DNA of 64,000 nt. Origin: Gracilaria gracilis. Its lineage: Eukaryota > Rhodophyta > Florideophyceae > Gracilariales > Gracilariaceae. The notes beneath the pieces were generated by a model. The model made no database searches and was not told the DNA's origin. It was given only the letters and a program-made list of their open reading frames with translations. The translations under genes were made by a program, and so were the position numbers. Position 1 is the stretch's first letter, and the number at the start of each line of letters is the position of its first letter. Below, in pieces: positions 55,535 through 64,000 of the stretch. Location of the stretch: the NCBI GenBank assembly GCA_030374805.1, contig JARGSG010000218.1, positions 372,001 through 436,000 of the forward strand, in the 5' to 3' direction.

Positions 55535-56174
55535 GACAGCGGTCCGGGGTGGTGTGGCGCTTCATCAGTGCCGTGATGCCCCCCCACCCCACCCCCGACC
55601 GCTGTCCATGCGCAGTGGCCGATGAACTTGGACGAAACCTCGGACGGCTGTTCAAGTGCTGTGGCGAAAGAAGTTGGATGACACCCCGGACCGCTGTCCA
55701 CGCGAAAAAAAAATTAATTTTTCGGACAGCGGTCCGGGGTGGAGTGGCGCTTCATCACGGCACTGATGAAACGCCACTCCACCCCAGACCGCTGTCCACG
55801 CGCCGTGGCTGATGAAGCAGGACGACACCCCGGACCGCTGTCCACGCGCCGTGGCTGATGAAGCTGGACGACACCCCGGACCGCTGTCCCTGCGCCGTAG
55901 CTGATGAAGCTTGCCGACACTCCGGACCGCTGTCCATGCGCCATGGCTGATGAAGCTGGACGACACCCCGGACTGCTGTCCACGCGCCGTAGCCGATGAA
56001 GCTGGACGACACCTCGGACCGCTGTCCACGCGAAAAAAAAATTTTATTTTTCGGACAGCGGTCCGGGGTGGAGTGGCGCTTCATCGCGGCACTGATGAAG
56101 CGCCACTCTACCCCAGACCACTCTCCACCCGCCGTGGACGATGAAGCTAGACGACACAACGGACAGCTGTCGAC
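55535..56174. repeat. Higher-order array: three 72-74-bp hairpins and eight 46-bp units
   Basis: Hairpins at 55535-55606 (imperfect), 55724-55797 and 56053-56126. In the second, two 34-bp arms are complementary except for one position, with a 6-nt loop (GGACAGCGGTCCGGGGTGGA... facing ...CCACCCCAGACCGCTGTCC). Between them are 46-bp direct units starting CGCCGTGGCTGATGAAGC and ending GGACCGCTGTCCACG: two diverged (55611-55702), five regular (55801-56030) and about one more after 56126. A-rich segments (GAAAAAAAAATT, T-run) precede hairpins 2 and 3. It lies between the two divergent gene arms. Confidence 0.9.
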
Positions 56175-56544
56175 GACGGTTTTCACTTATGACTGTTTTA
56201 TGAATATTTAAAGCTCTGCATCTTCTTATAATGACGGGAGGACGTAAGGGCATCAAATCATATGACTGTCGTTCGGTGAGTTGGTTGGAAAGCAATAAAA
56301 AGTGCTCTTCATAAGCACGGAGAACAGTTTAGAATAGAAGCAGGTCGCAGCTTGTTGGTCATGTATAAAACAAAACAAATAATACATCACATCGATCTGG
56401 CAGAATATGCGCTATATCAGAAACTTTACATCCTATCAAATCAAAGAAAGTAGTTCTACCGAATACCTTCTCTAAACTTTATATGATGTAGATTTTTCTA
56501 TAGCGCCCAAGGTCGTGAGCGATAATGAATAACCCCTTTGCGAC

Positions 56545-56850
56545 AACCACGAGCATTATGTGGTTGTCGGAGAAGAAGAACTCATCACCGGCCACGACAT
56601 TCTTCTAGTGACTATATTGGGGACTATTCTTCTTCAGTGATTGATATATCAGTAATGGCTAAACACGATTATATGAGTTGAACAACTCATGTAATCGTAG
56701 TCCACCATCACCGGTAGCTCAACCACTTCCGATAGTTCGACCTAACGCAGTCTAATCTAGTCGGTTTAATAAATAACCACAGTCTGAAAGTGATTGAGCT
56801 GGCTGTCAGAGCCAAAGCCGATTATATGAGTTGAACAACTCACATAATCG
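56545..56850. repeat. Cluster of short hairpins, two near-identical palindromes
   Basis: GATTATATGAGTTG..CAACTCATGTAATC at about 56668-56697 and a second copy (CACATAATC arm) at about 56818-56847; each is followed by related sequence (CACCATCACCGGTAGCTCAA versus CACGGCCAGCTCAA), so a unit of about 75 bp is duplicated 150 bp apart. Another hairpin (CGACAACCAC..GTGGTTGTCG) lies near 56540-56570. Confidence 0.8.
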
Positions 56851-57328
56851 TACTCGACCATCACGGCCAGCTCAAGCACTTCCGAATGTTCTCAGTAAAG
56901 CAAGGATGCAGAAGCGACATACAATGTGTCCGGCGACTCTGGTTTGAATACCCAATAGCATGAAAAAATAGAAGAGTACGCCAGTTAGTACGATTCACAG
57001 AAAACGAACAAGATTGTCGAACGTACCTTGTGTGCCACTACGTCCGCGCAACAGAACAAGAACGGAAAGAGCACCTCCCTTATACAGCTCCCGGCGGTCT
57101 TTTTTTCTTCTGTCACAACCGAGAGAATCACTTGGTTGTGAGAGGAGCAGAAGAGATCCGCGGAAACCGTACCGGGGAGGTACAGAGCGTTTTGCTTACC
57201 GAGGCATTTGGCAGGAGAGCGAAGGTGCTTAAGTACAAGCAGCGTCACATTACAAACAAGCGCCAGTCGCGAGAGGGCCGCTGTCCAGGTCGAAATTCAT
57301 TTTTTTACTTTTTCTCCCACGGCGCATG
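56851..57328. other. No supported gene; part of the divergent intergenic region
   Basis: Open frames on both strands lack domains. GGCCGCTGTCCAGGTCGAAA near 57281 is a diverged piece of the 46-bp repeat family. Confidence 0.4.
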
Positions 57329-57401
57329 GAAAGCGGACCGAACTCGAGTGGCACTTCATGGGAGCCTTGATGGAGCGCCACTGCACCACGGACCGCTGTC
57401 C
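57329..57401. repeat. Diverged fourth copy of the 74-bp hairpin
   Basis: AGCGGACC...GAGTGGCACTTCATG, a short loop, then TGATGGAGCGCCACT...GGACCGCT, same order and spacing as the hairpins at 55724 and 56053. It lies about 380 bp before the methyltransferase gene. Confidence 0.8.
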
Positions 57402-57778
57402 GGATAGCCGTAAGTTATAACTTCGCCTATACTTCCATATCTAGGAACTACCGCACCCCCCTCCCATCCCTGCCTTCTTTTATAACTGTTTATCGCCGCA
57501 TAAGCCCTCCTAACATCGCCCAATTCCCTTCTTATCCTCTACGTTACATTTCTGGTACCGTTTTGGCGTCGGAACTCCTCCTGCACATCGCTAATTCCGC
57601 AGCCGTCTGCCATCCGCTTCCGTTTACGATCCCCGCTCATCTTTCGTTCGCTGCCGTCTCTCGTCAGCTTCCGTCCGTTCGCCCTCGCCGTCCGCTGCCG
57701 AAGTCAATCATCTGTTTTCTAACGACCGCTCCCGTTCTCCTTCCTTATTCATAATACAACCCTCCATTATTGTTTAAA
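57402..57778 (+). other. 5' region of the methyltransferase gene
   Basis: Pyrimidine-rich; no supported ORF. The downstream ATG (57779) has AAAATGGC context. Confidence 0.4.
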
Positions 57779-60676
57779 ATGGCTGCCGCAACCACATCCA
57801 GGTCTAAGTCACCGTCACACGCACCTCCGATATCCGACATGAAGGTTGGAAAAATGTTCGGTTCTGAGAATGAGCTTCTCACCGCGTGTCTCGCCATCCG
57901 TGATCACTATGCGTCGACGATGCGAGAGGAAGACGAACCTAGGAAAGTGGGACACAGCGAATTCGTTCAATATATCATCAAGAATCGCACTGTCCTAGAC
58001 GTTGCCAAGAAGTACTTTGAAGTAGATAGAGAAGCTTCTCTATCCTTCTCGGACCCACTCACCCGTCATACAGCGACGATGAGCTCAAGGCTGTGTGCGG
58101 GAAGGGTTCGTACCGTCAGCCATATCTGTCGACGAAGTTGCTTGGCATCATGGACGGAGACAGAGACAGGCGTGTGAGGGCTTTTTGGAATGCTTATACC
58201 AGAGTAGACTTTCAAGAAATACTGAAGAATGTGAAGTTAACCGAATTCTTCAAGTCTATGAGTACAGTTTCCAGGCGTTTGGGCCGGATACTTCCCCCTT
58301 TCGGTACGAGCATCGCTACAAATTTCCAGAGATTTCTCTTTCTTTCCCTTATTCAAAAAGGGTCTATGGAAAAGCGCCTTCGGGGCCATAAGAGGCGTAA
58401 GGGGGAGAAGGAATATTCCACCTTTTTTGGGAATATGCAAATATTGCAGAATCTCCAAGCTCAGCGTGCGGGTTTTGGTGTGCAGCTGGTAACAAAGGCC
58501 TGGGATTGTTTCTCCCAATTTCTGGGATTCCCTAGAGCGGAGGTCATGGTTCTCCCCTTCATACTGCTCGTGTACGACGACATGCAGTGTAAATCCATTG
58601 AAACCAGTTCTGAGGAGTTCCTGCACAAGGACAAAGACCATCGCTTGCTACCGAACAATACGCAAACTCTTCGGGAAGACGAGGTCCAACCGTGGGCATG
58701 TAATCTTCCGGAAGAAATTGATGTGGGCCTCCGAACGCTTGCGAAGGAGTTCATTTCTGCCCTGAACAAGGTTGTTGTGAACAAGCAGTTGTACAAAATA
58801 TCAGAACCTGGACGTTGGGCCGTTCTGAAGACGTTTCACCGGAACCCGTCAAGAGCGTTTGCTCAGAGATTTGATAGTTTCTCCAACTCGCTTATGTCCT
58901 CCATCTTGGAGACAATAAACCCTTTGAAAATCAAAGAAACACTCAGGGTCCCTGATATTTCTCTCACGCCGATATCAAAACCGGAGCCTGCCATCGAAAT
59001 TCATGACGATGAAGATGAGCAGTTGGAAAGAGGGAATCCTTCGGAGAGGAAACAAGGAGGAGCGGATGGAGATGGCGGAAGTGGAATGGATGTAGTGGGG
59101 GTGAGAGTAGGAATAAAGATGTTGGTGAACAGTCGTCCGACGCTGACATACAGCCTCCTCCTGCCATTTCCTCGTTGGACGAAAAAATTTCATCCCAACG
59201 TTTTGAAGTGGAGATGGAGAAATACTTTCGAATGTATAATTGCGGGTTCGAGGATATGGTGGAAACGGACGAGACTCTGCAAAACAACGGAGTCTTTCCA
59301 TTGGGTAAAGTTCAACTGGTCCTTATGGACCCACCATACGACATAAGAGCCGATAAGAACCGGGAGAACAGTTGGTACGATATGCTGAACGCTGAGCATA
59401 TGAAGAAGGTGGCAAAGCTTATATCAAGACTGCTACGTCCGGGGGGTCATTTCGTTATCTTGTGTCCATTGGAACAGGTGAACCAGTGGAAGAGGGTGCT
59501 TTCCCTTATTAGAGCAAACGACGAGCAAGGGGTTCCGAGGCGATCGTTTGTTGTGGACCAGGTCCCAAATCATTTTATACGGTCGCAAGGCAACCCCATG
59601 CGAAACCCGGGACCAGGTCCTGCTCCTTGTTCCCTGCCATGGAGTATGCAATACATGGTGTTAGAAGTGGCCTCGCTTATGCACAGCAGCATGCGATGGT
59701 GAACTATGAGAACTTCAACTACGAGCAGGCGAAGTATCCAGGGTACCACAGTGTTATTGATCAGGTACCGCCCATGTCCAATGGGGAGACTCTTCAATGG
59801 AAAAGAAAGAAGGAGGGTGGGGGCTACATGTTGCAAAAGGTGAGGTCGGAACAAAAACCTTGCGCGTTGTTGAAGGAGCTGATCAGCAGATTTTCGCAGC
59901 CAGGTCATACAGTGTTGGACTTGTTCGCGGGAGCTTTCTCGACTGCCATGGCATGCACGGAGTTACAACGTCATCGGAAGTTTATTGATTGTGAGCCGGA
60001 CCCTCACTGTTTTGCTCATGCTAGGCACGCGGCCATTGTTCAGTTCGCGATGTGCATGCGCGATAATGAGACGGACATTCAAATTACGTAGGAGGTCCGA
60101 AACTCCATGAATCGCATGATGGACTTATTTCCCAAGTGATACGCTCGTCCTTCACGATCATGGAAGTCTCCATACGGCCTTCCACAGTATCAGAAGTTCC
60201 CACCGTATATTGTGGACCTCCTGGCATCGATGTGGCGGGAGAAGGGCATGGCCATGATCGGCAGGCGCAAAGCGCTGCATGAGTGGCCGAAAACGTTGCA
60301 AGAAAAGATAGGTCTCCTAGATTGGAACGCGATGTTGGCACTGGAGGCCACTATGTGTGGTCGTCGCATTGGGAAGTCGTCCATTCTTCACCATGACGCA
60401 GAAGTGGGAGTGTTTACCATGCGCCGTTTCATGAAGAACGAAGAGATATGTTTCTTTTACGGAACTCTAATGTACCATGACTTAACGAAGAGGAAGGAGG
60501 TACACAAGAAGTACGGGGAAGGGTTGTTGGGAGCCACGGCCGCACGTTTTCGAACTTATGTGATGAAGGTTAGCCTGCGAAGCGAGGTGTTCTGGAAACT
60601 TTCGGATAGGAGACGAGAAGTACTTACAATCCAGATGAAAGCATATCAGAAGCTTTCAATAAAGGATGGATCATAG
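57779..60676 (+). pseudogene. Beta-class N6/N4 DNA methyltransferase-like protein with possible SET-like tail
   Basis: ATG 57779 starts MAAATTSRSKSPSHAPPISD, then helical sequence (GSENELLTACLAIRDHY, HSEFVQYIIKNRTVLDVAKK). A shift near 58070 leads to YSDDELKAVCGKGSYRQPYL and a long frame to about 59170 (FLGFPRAEVMVLPFILLVYD, EIDVGLRTLAKEFISALNK, acidic IEIHDDEDEQLERG). After another shift comes the catalytic part: VQLVLMDPPYDIRAD (DPPY at 59328), LISRLLRPGGHFVILCPLEQ, one more shift near 59610, and TVLDLFAGAFSTAMACTEL near 59910 with KFIDCEPDPHCFAHA. DPPY before the FxGxG-like motif is the beta order of N6_N4_Mtase enzymes; the loop reads AGAF rather than the usual GSG. Same-frame stops at 60090 and about 60137 precede EVGVFTMRRFMKNEEICFFY, resembling the start of a SET domain, but no NHSC motif follows. 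If active it would modify adenine or cytosine in DNA. Confidence 0.6.
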
Positions 60677-61451
60677 CATGTGTAGCAACAACAGGAGAAG
60701 AACATGTTGGCGAGGATTGTTTAATGAAAGAAACAGTAGAGCCATTGCCAGAAATACTACGCTCCAGTCGGCGCAATGCCTCTCTTTGTGTCAGTTCTAA
60801 GAAGCAATTAAGCATCGCTGCGCTCATACCAGGAATGGAAAACAACTTGAACATGGACTGTTTCTGTTCTATCTCCAGATACTGCTCCCATAGTTTGTTC
60901 CTTTGCGTGCAGCTTCTGCCAAGTTATCAATACCATCCGCCCCACGGTGCAGTGCTACAGCCTGCTTGGAAATTTCTAGAGGACGTTTATTACCAATAGG
61001 GCGCTGCTGTCCCCAGGGAGATGATCCACCTTTGTCCGTTGGTCCCGACGCACTATTTGGTTTCAAAGTCGACGAGTTCCCAGTAGATGCTACAAAATCC
61101 TGTCCCAGAAAGGTATCTGTAGTGATCGCCGCACCATTTGAAAATGATGCTTGTCGCACGATTTTGATCTCTGCCGGGATGCCATGAGCACATCCGAACA
61201 GTGTCTGTCTTGCATAACTTCCGTGGCTTGAAGATCTGCAAAAGGCCTACCAGCAGAGAGTGGTTGGTCGTTGAAGTAAGTGTACATATTACGAATGGCT
61301 GCGTCTCCGTTGTATAGGCCAATGCAGCTCCTTGGATGTCGCCTTCAGAAGGGCAGCCCGTCTGTTTTTTGGTCTTGCTTGCGAATATAATTCCCTCATA
61401 CTTCAGGAAACAAGCTTTTGCTTTTTTTTTATCCTTGAATAATTGCAACAC
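60640..61451 (-). pseudogene. NAM-associated/Myb-like transposon protein remnant
   Basis: Pieces on the minus strand: TGCPSEGDIQGAALAYTTET near 61350, FNDQPLSAGRPFADLQATEV in another frame near 61260-61200, then SSPWGQQRPIGNKRPLEISK near 61030-60970, and RNKLWEQYLEIEQKQSMFKL with LELTQREALRRLE down to about 60760. The RPIGNKRxxE block followed by a helical tail is characteristic of the NAM-associated C-terminal domain found in PIF/Harbinger partner proteins and plant relatives (from memory). Several frameshifts. No transposase lies next to it. Confidence 0.5.
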
Positions 61452-61962
61452 CCGTTCGTTCGAAAAAGTAAATTTTCAAAATTTCACACGATCTTTCTTC
61501 GTAAACTGTTTGAACAGCATAAAAACCTGCGTTTCATAGTGGTGTGTCTTCTTTCCTGTTCTGAACTTTGGTTCTTTTGAAGTTGCGATGAACGCACGAC
61601 AGGCAAATATAGTTTCAAGAACAGAACTGACCATTTTTTCTAGACGCCTATGTTTGCTGTTGAGGCCTTGTTTAATAGGTATGTTTTTGGGGTTGATGGA
61701 TACAGTTGGATCGAGAAAAGTGGCATATTATATCTACCTAACTTATAATTTATGTTGGCGGCACGGAGGATTGTATTAATTTGTGATTTGTCGCCAAAAA
61801 ACATCAGTTATGGCTTTTTTTCGTTCGGTACTGGATTGGAAGAAAGCAAAACTTGATCCAAATGTATCGTTTTTGGACTAAGATTTGCGTTTTTCTTTTC
61901 AAGTTTTATTTCAATATATTTTGAAATGGATTGGATTGCATTGGTGCTATCACAAATTGCGG
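61452..61962. other. No supported gene
   Basis: AT-rich interval with short frames only, ending at the left terminus of copy F. Confidence 0.5.
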
Positions 61963-62189
61963 GGAGACGCGGGAAAAATGGCTTAACATGTTCTTGGTCG
62001 TTCAAAGGTTTTTTTTTTACATTCTACCCAGTAGCAAGAGTTTACTTCGTTAAATCCTAACCAGAAGTTACTGTATTGAGATTTTTGATATGTTCAAGCC
62101 GCTGTAAAAGCCGTTGTGGAGAGGATATTTACAATTGCGGTAATTCTTCGAAAAGCCTTAAATACGTATATCAGTCGTTTGCAACAACA

Positions 62190-63042
62190 TCAAGTAATTT
62201 CTACACAAATAATGTCTTCCTTCCTCAAGTACTTATCATCGGAGGCTTTCAGATCAACATAAAATATTTTGGTACGATCCGGAAATATCAGTATTTGCTT
62301 CCCTAAAACGTGATATTCGACACAAAAAAGGAGAGAAATGATACAGGAAGACTTCACTTTGTCTTTCGCTGATTCTCGTAATCGCTTAAGCGCCTTCTGG
62401 AAGCCACCAATTTTTGGATGATAATCCTCCATCGAGTCAAAATGTTTGGTTAACCAAAGTTTGTGCATCACACTGACATCCGTCATTGGTTCGGGCCAAA
62501 TAGGAACAATTTCGAAGCCCTTTCCCTCATTAACAACACCACTTAAAATGCTCTGTATGTCCATACCTGATGGTAGAAGAATAGCTAACGTTAAGCGCTT
62601 TGTAGTCGAACTGGTTTCTTTCCATTCGGACATCAACACCAAAGGGTAAAAATATCCTTCGGCAATAATAACCCGTTTATCATTTCCTTTATCCTCTACA
62701 GCAATTAATTTGTCTTTTTCATTGTCACTTTCTGCGATTTCAGTAGTTGGTTGTTCAGAAGACTGAGGGTTCAAAACATCTTTGGAATATGTTAGCTATT
62801 CTACAAAATATTGAAAGTTCTAATTGATACATACGTACTCAACGCAGAATTTTTGTCGTTACGAATCTTGTGATACTTTGTCTAGAATGTCGAGAATCAA
62901 AAGGGTTTGAATATGAGGTCCATATTGTAAAATTCATTCGCTGTCTCATTTCCTAGAAGTTGACCATTGTCGAACATAGTCTTTAGTTTTCGAACGGCAG
63001 CGGAGTTTTCAGTAAGACGAGGGCGGGTTCCTGAAGACAACA
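62190..63042 (-). pseudogene. ORF1-F of the two-gene TIR family (first exon broken)
   Basis: Exon 1 from ATG 63042 reads MLSSGTRPRLTENSAAVRKL, then NGQLLGNETANEFYNMDLIF, then a stop after KPF, with the rest of the basic helix (YHKIRNDKNS) in a shifted frame. The intron (GTACGTATG...GCTAACATATTCCAAAG) is recognisable at the family position. Exon 2 is long and open (62774-62190): FYPLVLMSEWKETSSTTKRL, AILLPSGMDIQSILSGVV, WPEPMTDVSVMHKLWLTKHF, YHPKIGGFQKALKRL, ISLLFCVEYHVLGKQI and FYVDLKASDDKY. Most similar to ORF1-E. Confidence 0.72.
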
Positions 63043-63429
63043 TTGTTTGATCGAACGTTGTGGCAGGACTGTGATACTCTTGCCGGTCAAAAAAGTGTCT
63101 GACTTTATGTACTACTTTGTTAACGGCTTTGATCCCACAAATTCACACACAAAACCGGTGCTGCGCTCTTTACTTAACCCTTTGGGCACTAAAAATTCTT
63201 ATCTCCATAGGAATAGATTTAAGAATAGCCAATGACAAAACAAGCTGCCCATGACGTGGGTGGTTGAAATGGAGCCAGAAAACGATTGAAGTTGACGTAA
63301 ACTTCAATCAACAGCGCTCGTGCACCGTATAGAAGAATCAATCCTCCACGCTTCACAGTCAGTATGCACCAAAGACAGCTTTGCCATTCTCACTTCGTTA
63401 GCTGTGCCGCAGCCGTAACCCAACGTGAA
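63043..63429. other. Upstream region between ORF1-F and the Cys-rich ORF
   Basis: No supported gene. It could hold divergent promoters for both neighbours. Confidence 0.4.
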
Positions 63430-63924
63430 ATGGAAGACGTTTCCAGCCCTAACGCTTTCACTGCTTCTGTAGAGAACCGCATAACGCAAAGCAAGGCAGC
63501 GACAACCCGAGCAAAACCTAATTGTTCCGCACACCAACAAGAGAGTACTGTTAGCGAGGAGTCCGGCGTTTCTAATTATGATTCGGCGCAGGCGAAATGT
63601 CCATATGGTAGCTGCTTCCCAGTACCAGGCGTAACGGCCCCAAATGAGGATGTGGCTTGCCCACGTTGTGGTGGGACTCCATGCTACTGGACACAATTCG
63701 GGTCTTATGTAGTAGAAAAGGTCATAGAGCTCTTTCCACGTTCAGGCTGTTCCCGCGAAAGCAACAAGCAAGCACGAAAGTTGGCCTACCGGGCATTTGT
63801 TTATGAAAGACACGAATTTCTAGGAAAAGAAAACCGCGTTCAAGCACCACACTGCGCTATGGAAGCCATTCGTGCTATTTGGACGGACGAAGACGGTAGC
63901 TACATGGGATTCAAAGCTGAGTAA
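63430..63924 (+). CDS. Cys-rich protein of unknown family (possible zinc finger)
   Basis: ATG 63430 (MEDVSSPNAFTASVEN) opens a frame of about 165 codons without interruption. An in-frame ATG at 63364 would extend it by 22 residues. A Ser/Thr/Gln-rich first third is followed by CPYGSC and VACPRCGGTPC, four to five cysteines spaced like a zinc ribbon, then GYV-like VEKVIELFPRSGCSRES, ARKLAYRAFVYERHEFLGKE, and HCAMEAIRAIWTDEDGSYMG near the end. The C-terminal pattern C-x-x-x-x-I-R-x-x-x-x-x-x-x-G-x-Y-x-G-F seems familiar from uncharacterised protist transposon proteins, but I cannot name a family. Confidence 0.45.
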   Translation: MEDVSSPNAFTASVENRITQSKAATTRAKPNCSAHQQESTVSEESGVSNYDSAQAKCPYGSCFPVPGVTAPNEDVACPRCGGTPCYWTQFGSYVVEKVIELFPRSGCSRESNKQARKLAYRAFVYERHEFLGKENRVQAPHCAMEAIRAIWTDEDGSYMGFKAE

Positions 63925-64000
63925 TATTTACTGTTTGAATGACACTTTAGCAGTGCACAAACGTGACGTAACCTTGTTCCGACGCCCACGATGGGACTTA

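Larger units (their letters stand above)
61963..64000. mobile_element. Two-gene TIR family, copy F (left end; right end outside window or lost)
   Basis: The terminus GGAGACGCGGGAAAAATGGC begins at 61963 and matches the right end of copy T2/E (GGAAACACGGGAAAAATGG). The ORF1-F stop is 227 bp inside. By comparison with copies B and D a plus-strand transposase should start about 1.2 kb to the right of 63042, beyond the window, unless the ORF at 63430 marks different DNA. The right boundary is nominal. Confidence 0.5.

Noticed and set aside
55801..56030. Five regular 46-bp repeats suggesting a CRISPR array
   Set aside because: The units are directly adjacent with no unique spacers, the DNA is eukaryotic, and no cas-like gene is present.

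Overview
This is eukaryotic DNA. Several genes carry short spliceosomal introns (34-68 nt) with GTAAGT-type donors and CTAAC-type branch points. Nearly everything recognisable is a eukaryotic transposable element, and no operons, rRNA or tRNA genes were seen. The mixture (Copia LTR elements, canonical Helitrons, several DDE element types, DUF6818-like and NAM-associated-like proteins) suggests an alga or other protist, perhaps a red alga. That assignment is inference. About three quarters of the window is mobile DNA, much of it nested and decayed.

Layout. 0.3-3.3 kb: remnants of a PIF/Harbinger-like element (DUF6818-like gene, transposase) and a restriction-like-endonuclease fragment. 3.3-9.3 kb: a decayed member of a recurrent two-gene DNA transposon family, split by a Copia element (3403-8331, 251-bp LTRs, TSD ACTGT). 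10245-13911: an apparently intact copy of the same family. 13959-20571: a second Copia element (196-bp LTRs). 20.6-28.3 kb: an autonomous-type Helitron on the minus strand whose helicase is split by a small non-autonomous Helitron (H1), with a sister copy (H2) next to it. 30.3-38.4 kb: three copies of the two-gene family nested inside one another. 39-48.7 kb: two other DDE transposase pseudogenes, an ankyrin remnant, a GAGAGCTC-rich repeat and a third small Helitron (H3). 48.9-60.7 kb: a GC-richer cluster of a different kind, with chromatin/DNA-modification-like genes diverging from a hairpin and 46-bp repeat array. 60.6-64 kb: a NAM/Myb-like remnant, another copy of the two-gene family, and a Cys-rich ORF.

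Two things stand out. First is the two-gene TIR family: a DDE transposase with one phase-0 intron, and a divergently transcribed partner (ORF1, about 273-279 aa) with one phase-1 intron. ORF1 is not an obvious Myb protein; it has a short basic N-terminal domain, an acidic linker and a beta-rich C-terminal domain. At least six ORF1 copies and three transposases lie in this window. Second is the divergent cluster at 48.9-60.7 kb: a beta-class (DPPY before FAGAF) N6/N4-type DNA methyltransferase-like protein followed by a possible SET-like segment, a cupin/2OG-oxygenase-like protein, a large nuclear-type protein and a coiled-coil protein, around an array of near-perfect 74-bp hairpins.

The Helitron boundaries are exact. 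Removing H1 or H3 at the A/T insertion point restores the interrupted reading frame of its host transposon gene. Relative order of insertion can therefore be read directly in several places.
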